A program made the translations under genes and the position numbers. The notes under the pieces were generated by a model that was given only the letters and a program-made list of their open reading frames with translations, had not been told where the DNA came from and did not search any database. From positions 1-64,000 of IMG/VR virus record IMGVR_UViG_3300042396_000450: 64,000 bases of DNA; one strand, written 5' to 3'. Shown here piece by piece: positions 61,685 through 64,000 of the stretch. How positions within the stretch are numbered: the first letter of the stretch is position 1; each line of letters opens with the position of its first letter. Origin of the DNA: a virus.

Positions 61685-62770
61685 ATGCCAACTTTATTAG
61701 GACGTATTTTAATTAATCGTCAATTACCAAGCAAAGGTCAATTACTACAGGCTACAGCAAACAGAGCTAAATCTTTCATTAAAAATCCAATTAATACATT
61801 AAAAGAGGGATTAAATACTCATAAAACTGCTAATAATATCGCAAATAATCAAAGCACTATTATTGGTAGAACTTTAATCAATCGTCAATTACCCGGTAAA
61901 CGTGAGATACTTCAATCTGCGGGTAATGCAATTAAATCCGTTGTTAAAAATCCAATTCAAGCAGTTAAATCTGGATTAGCTAGAGATAAATTAGCTGTTC
62001 AAAAATGGGGATATCATACTGGACAAACTCGCGGACAAACAGCTATTAACCTTGGTAAACATATAGCTAGTGGAGTTTATAAAGGTGGAGGTAAGGATAT
62101 GCTAGTTAATACTGGTGGATTAATTGGCAGTATTAAGGGTGCAGCAATCGGCGGTAAAATAGGTTCACTAGCTGGAGATTGGGCTGGTGCAGCTACAGCA
62201 CGTAAAGGGTTAGACGATCTTGAAGCTACTCGTAACGCATTTAAGATTCGCAATAACCCTAACTTTCAGAAACAACCACTTAACGTTAAAGCTCGCATAC
62301 TAGCTAAACGCGCATCTGGTTATGCTAAGGCGAATAAGAAGGGATTTAATAGCGAACTTAAACAAGATACTATTGGTTGGGGTATTGGTAATAGTACTGC
62401 TGGTGCACTAGCTAATGTTGCACCAGCAGTACCATTTAAAGGTGCAGCAGTAGCAATGAAAACAACTAAACCTGTATATAAGGGTTTTCGTGTTGCTAAG
62501 AGAATAGCTACTACTAATACACCTAAGATTGGTAGAGTTAAAGCTCTACGTACTGGCATTACTAAGGGTGCTACATCTACTGGTAGAACTCTTCGACGTA
62601 ATCTAAATCCTGCTAGAGCAGTTAAAACAGGACTTAATAGAGAGAAGACTATGTATAACAGTGTTAATAATAGTCTATCTAAATTACCTCGTGTTCCAGC
62701 AGGAGTTAGTTTCAATAACTCTTATTTATTATGTGACTTTAATGTATCTACTATTAAATATAGGAGATAG
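61685..62770 (+). CDS. Basic Gly-rich virion-type protein with tandem repeat, 361 aa
   Basis: Residues ~4-43 and ~58-97 are a direct repeat ('L.GR.LINRQLP.K...LQ...N..KS..KNPI...K.GL'). A long Gly/Ala region (~140-175, LIGSIKGAAIGGKIGSLAG) and a Lys/Arg-rich half follow. The C-terminus ends SYLLCDFNVSTIKYRR, which aligns with the leader of other family members (YILSDYSLSTFARR), so the leader can also be C-terminal. It stands alone on the plus strand amid minus-strand metabolism genes, with its ATG only one base from that of the divergent kinase. Predicted injected/virion protein. Confidence 0.72.
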   Translation: MPTLLGRILINRQLPSKGQLLQATANRAKSFIKNPINTLKEGLNTHKTANNIANNQSTIIGRTLINRQLPGKREILQSAGNAIKSVVKNPIQAVKSGLARDKLAVQKWGYHTGQTRGQTAINLGKHIASGVYKGGGKDMLVNTGGLIGSIKGAAIGGKIGSLAGDWAGAATARKGLDDLEATRNAFKIRNNPNFQKQPLNVKARILAKRASGYAKANKKGFNSELKQDTIGWGIGNSTAGALANVAPAVPFKGAAVAMKTTKPVYKGFRVAKRIATTNTPKIGRVKALRTGITKGATSTGRTLRRNLNPARAVKTGLNREKTMYNSVNNSLSKLPRVPAGVSFNNSYLLCDFNVSTIKYRR

Positions 62771-62868
62771 ATGATGATAGGTGCTGCAATTAAAAACGTT
62801 AATATTACTGCAACACTATCACTACCTGGAATGTCATTAAAAAATAACTCAATTAGTTGTCGTCGCAT
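62722..62868 (-). CDS. Small membrane protein, 48 aa
   Basis: Minus-strand ATG at 62868 inside the end of the preceding gene (16-base overlap): MRRQLIELFFNDIPGSDSVA, then a strong transmembrane helix (VILTFLIAAPIIIYLLYLIV) and a charged C-terminus TLKSHNK. It also overlaps the 3' end of the plus-strand gene by 49 bases. Chosen over the plus-strand frame 62771-62899 because it has a helix of correct length and the orientation of its upstream neighbours. Holin-like or small regulatory. Confidence 0.52.
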   Translation of the reverse strand: MRRQLIELFFNDIPGSDSVAVILTFLIAAPIIIYLLYLIVDTLKSHNK

Positions 62869-63038
62869 GGGAACACATCCTTACAATAAGTCCAATTAAG
62901 TACATTTTGTTCAATAACTTCTAAATCAGAGTCTATCCATCTGTAATCTATATATTTAGCTAATAGATATATTTTCTTACCGCTTTCATATTCTATTTGA
63001 ACTAAACATTCATCAGTTGTATCAGGTAACTTATTCAT
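62853..63038 (-). CDS. Small hypothetical protein, 61 aa
   Basis: Overlaps the HD gene by 8 bases and the 48-aa gene by 16. Mixed sequence with YESGKKIYLLAKYIDYRWI, four Trp/Tyr and three Cys (DECLVQ, YCKDVFPC). Possibly a small beta barrel; not recognised. A 4-T motif variant (62972) falls inside. Confidence 0.58.
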   Translation of the reverse strand: MNKLPDTTDECLVQIEYESGKKIYLLAKYIDYRWIDSDLEVIEQNVLNWTYCKDVFPCDDN

Positions 63039-63624
63039 CTTGCACTAATCCTCTCTTAATTCCTTCAGTAATACAATACTCAGTTATATAGCTGTATTCA
63101 GGTAACATCTCATCAATGTACACAGCTATCTTATTTCTAATTGATGAAGCACTAACTTGTTTCCACATCGGTGGAGCAGTACCATTAACTAGATGAGAAT
63201 AGACCAGCATACTACCAGCTAATTTATCAATAGCTTTAGCATACTTAGCTTCAATAGTTAACTGGTTCTTAAATTCATACCATAGATTAGAATACTCAGC
63301 TATGAGAGATGATTCAAGGTAAGAAAAAAGGTTGAGTGCCGCCAATTCCTCTTGAGTATCGTGTTCATCAGTATGGTCATCAAAGTTTACATCACCCGCA
63401 TTTATTTCACCTAGATCGTGTACTAGACATAACTTAATGATGTGCAGTAGTTGATCATTAGTTACTCGGTCATCTAGCATAGTTACACACATCATAACCA
63501 TAGTAAACGTATGTTCAGCTACATTCTCACGTCTACTACCAGTTACATTCATTATCTGACGTACTGTATCTACTGATGCGGCGGATTTGAGGATGAAGTC
63601 AATTGTCATAAGTTCCTTTAACAT
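63031..63624 (-). CDS. HD-domain 5'-deoxynucleotidase (YfbR/HDDC2-like)
   Basis: The HD metal motifs are in order: RRENVAEHTFTM (His38), LCLVHDLGEINAGD (His-Asp) and a C-terminal Asp in AIDKLAGSM. This family removes phosphate from dNMPs (dAMP, dUMP, dTMP) and fits the nucleotide-metabolism block. Two in-frame ATGs near the start (MLKELMTIDF); the first is used. An exact motif copy lies inside (63319). Confidence 0.85.
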   Translation of the reverse strand: MLKELMTIDFILKSAASVDTVRQIMNVTGSRRENVAEHTFTMVMMCVTMLDDRVTNDQLLHIIKLCLVHDLGEINAGDVNFDDHTDEHDTQEELAALNLFSYLESSLIAEYSNLWYEFKNQLTIEAKYAKAIDKLAGSMLVYSHLVNGTAPPMWKQVSASSIRNKIAVYIDEMLPEYSYITEYCITEGIKRGLVQDE

Positions 63625-63627
63625 TAC

Positions 63628-63683
63628 TTGTTATTTCTAACTATTTATGTTTATAATGAAAAAGACAGCGAGTAAACTGTCTT
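63628..63683 (+). promoter_or_regulatory. Promoter and inverted repeat upstream of regulator 3
   Basis: TTGTTA (63628-63633), 18 bases, TATAAT (63652-63657), then AAGACAG (63662-63668) and CTGTCTT (63677-63683), a 7-bp inverted repeat with an 8-base loop placed over the start of transcription. The ATG is at 63711. Same layout as at paralog 1, different repeat sequence. Confidence 0.65.
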
Positions 63684-63710
63684 ATCATTTATATATTGAG
63701 TTGATTAACT

Positions 63711-64000
63711 ATGGACATTGTAACACCTGTTAAGTCTGATAATGGAATTACCTTTTATATTTCCAATGATGGTAAACAAACAGGAATTAGCATATCAGGA
63801 TTAGAACGGTTACTAGGGTTAAGTGAAAAGGGGAGTTTATTTTCTGGTAAGAATAAATTAATGGAAGATTGTCAAAATGGGACTCCCCGCGAAACAATAC
63901 CAGAATCTCTACAACCTATATGGGGTAAGGTTTTCAACACCTCCGCGCTAGGATCTGATAATGCAATGATTATCACTGAAGAAGCTGCTGTAACAATTAT
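63711..64000 (+). CDS. Regulator paralog 3 ('ISGLERLLG' family), truncated by window
   Basis: Open to the right edge. FYISNDGKQTGISISGLERL, LGLSEKGSLFSGKN, IPESLQPIWGKVFNTS and ITEEAAVTI match the N-terminal domain of paralogs at 25130 and 40470, with a different helix after the turn. So only the first ~96 residues are visible. Its promoter resembles that of paralog 1. Confidence 0.75.
   Translation, partial: MDIVTPVKSDNGITFYISNDGKQTGISISGLERLLGLSEKGSLFSGKNKLMEDCQNGTPRETIPESLQPIWGKVFNTSALGSDNAMIITEEAAVTI

Larger units (their letters stand above)
591..63329. repeat. Dispersed 11-base motif GTAAGAAAAAA (both strands, 25 exact copies)
   Basis: Exact copies written as GTAAGAAAAAA begin at 591, 3404, 16574, 21611, 24232, 24988, 29296, 35785, 36921, 41233, 47131, 52140, 57630 and 63319. 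Copies written as TTTTTTCTTAC begin at 1581, 5648, 9573, 14066, 18709, 26055, 31700, 43008, 47459, 59284 and 60718. Variants with 4-5 A/T occur at 4757, 7290, 38460, 39474, 42277, 48085, 49279, 54514, 56700, 60229, 61143 and 62972. The outer flank is often CC(T)ACC before the T-run. Copies lie in coding and non-coding DNA and are read in different frames (FFLT, SLFSY, GFFLQ). About seven plus-orientation copies coincide with Lys-Lys-Lys codons and may be incidental. Function unknown. Confidence 0.8.

Noticed and set aside
62771-62899. Plus-strand frame of 42 codons after the repeat protein
   Set aside because: It overlaps two better minus-strand frames and has no recognisable feature; the opposite 48-residue membrane protein fits better.
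591-63329. Reading the T-runs of the dispersed motif as terminators
   Set aside because: No GC-containing hairpin precedes them, they lie mid-gene and occur in both orientations.
1-64000. CRISPR arrays or integration module
   Set aside because: No regularly spaced direct repeats of 25-40 bases and no integrase, excisionase or attachment-like gene were seen.

Overview
The window is a 64 kb piece of a tailed double-stranded DNA phage (Caudoviricetes). It is AT-rich, densely coding, with many 1-4 base stop/start overlaps. A very long tape measure protein (2141 residues), no recognisable tail sheath, and a frameshifted tail chaperone point to a siphovirus with a long flexible tail. Host assignment is inference: repeated virion-protein motifs and the three 'SGLARLCGV'-type regulators resemble proteins I associate with cyanobacteria and their phages. 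Both ends are cut inside genes, so this is a fragment of a larger genome. No integrase, endolysin, DNA polymerase or RNA polymerase was recognised.

Layout. 1-5.4 kb: 3' end of a virion-type protein, large terminase, HU protein, a small RHH-like regulator divergent from HU, and two KilA-N proteins with nuclease-like C-termini. 5.4-14.6 kb: MuF-type minor head protein, then a run of small basic proteins sharing a leader module, a convergent alpha/beta-hydrolase and an XRE regulator. 14.7-20.2 kb: head cluster (maturation protease/scaffold, acidic scaffold, decoration-like protein, major capsid protein). The capsid gene is interrupted near its 3' end by a group I intron with no internal ORF; a free-standing GIY-YIG homing endonuclease follows. 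21.6-25.1 kb: more leader-module proteins, including two ADP-ribosyltransferase-like ones. 25.1-28.5 kb: a regulator paralog and a compositionally foreign receptor-binding cassette. 28.6-38.7 kb: connector and tail genes, tail tube, G/GT chaperone with an A_AAA_AAA -1 slippery site, tape measure. 38.7-43.7 kb: leader-module protein, tRNA-Pro(UGG), second regulator paralog, then minus-strand Dps, MazG and ClpP genes. 43.8-54.1 kb: distal tail, tail hub, fibre, LamG-like lectin and, unusually far from the terminase, the portal. 54.0-63.6 kb, mostly minus strand: nucleotide and DNA metabolism (kinase, RuvC, phosphoesterase, DHFR, RepA-like ATPase, ThyA, dCMP deaminase, CYTH, DnaQ exonuclease, dNMP kinase, HD 5'-nucleotidase) with one leader-module gene in the middle. 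63.7 kb to the end: third regulator paralog, truncated.

Themes. (1) At least 14 genes carry one or both of two short modules: a leader of the type hydrophobic-x-x-x-D...(F/Y)AR..GSKDKKKRK followed by a Gly-rich membrane helix, and a V-K-S-Y-x-R-x-GK-x-V-R-x-Y motif. They sit among head genes and include ADP-ribosyltransferase-like and hydrolase-like bodies, suggesting packaged, co-injected effectors. (2) An 11-base motif, GTAAGAAAAAA or its complement, recurs 25 times exactly on both strands, in genes and gaps and in different reading frames. (3) Three regulator paralogs each have a promoter next to a different inverted repeat. (4) The intron/free-standing endonuclease arrangement fits collaborative homing.
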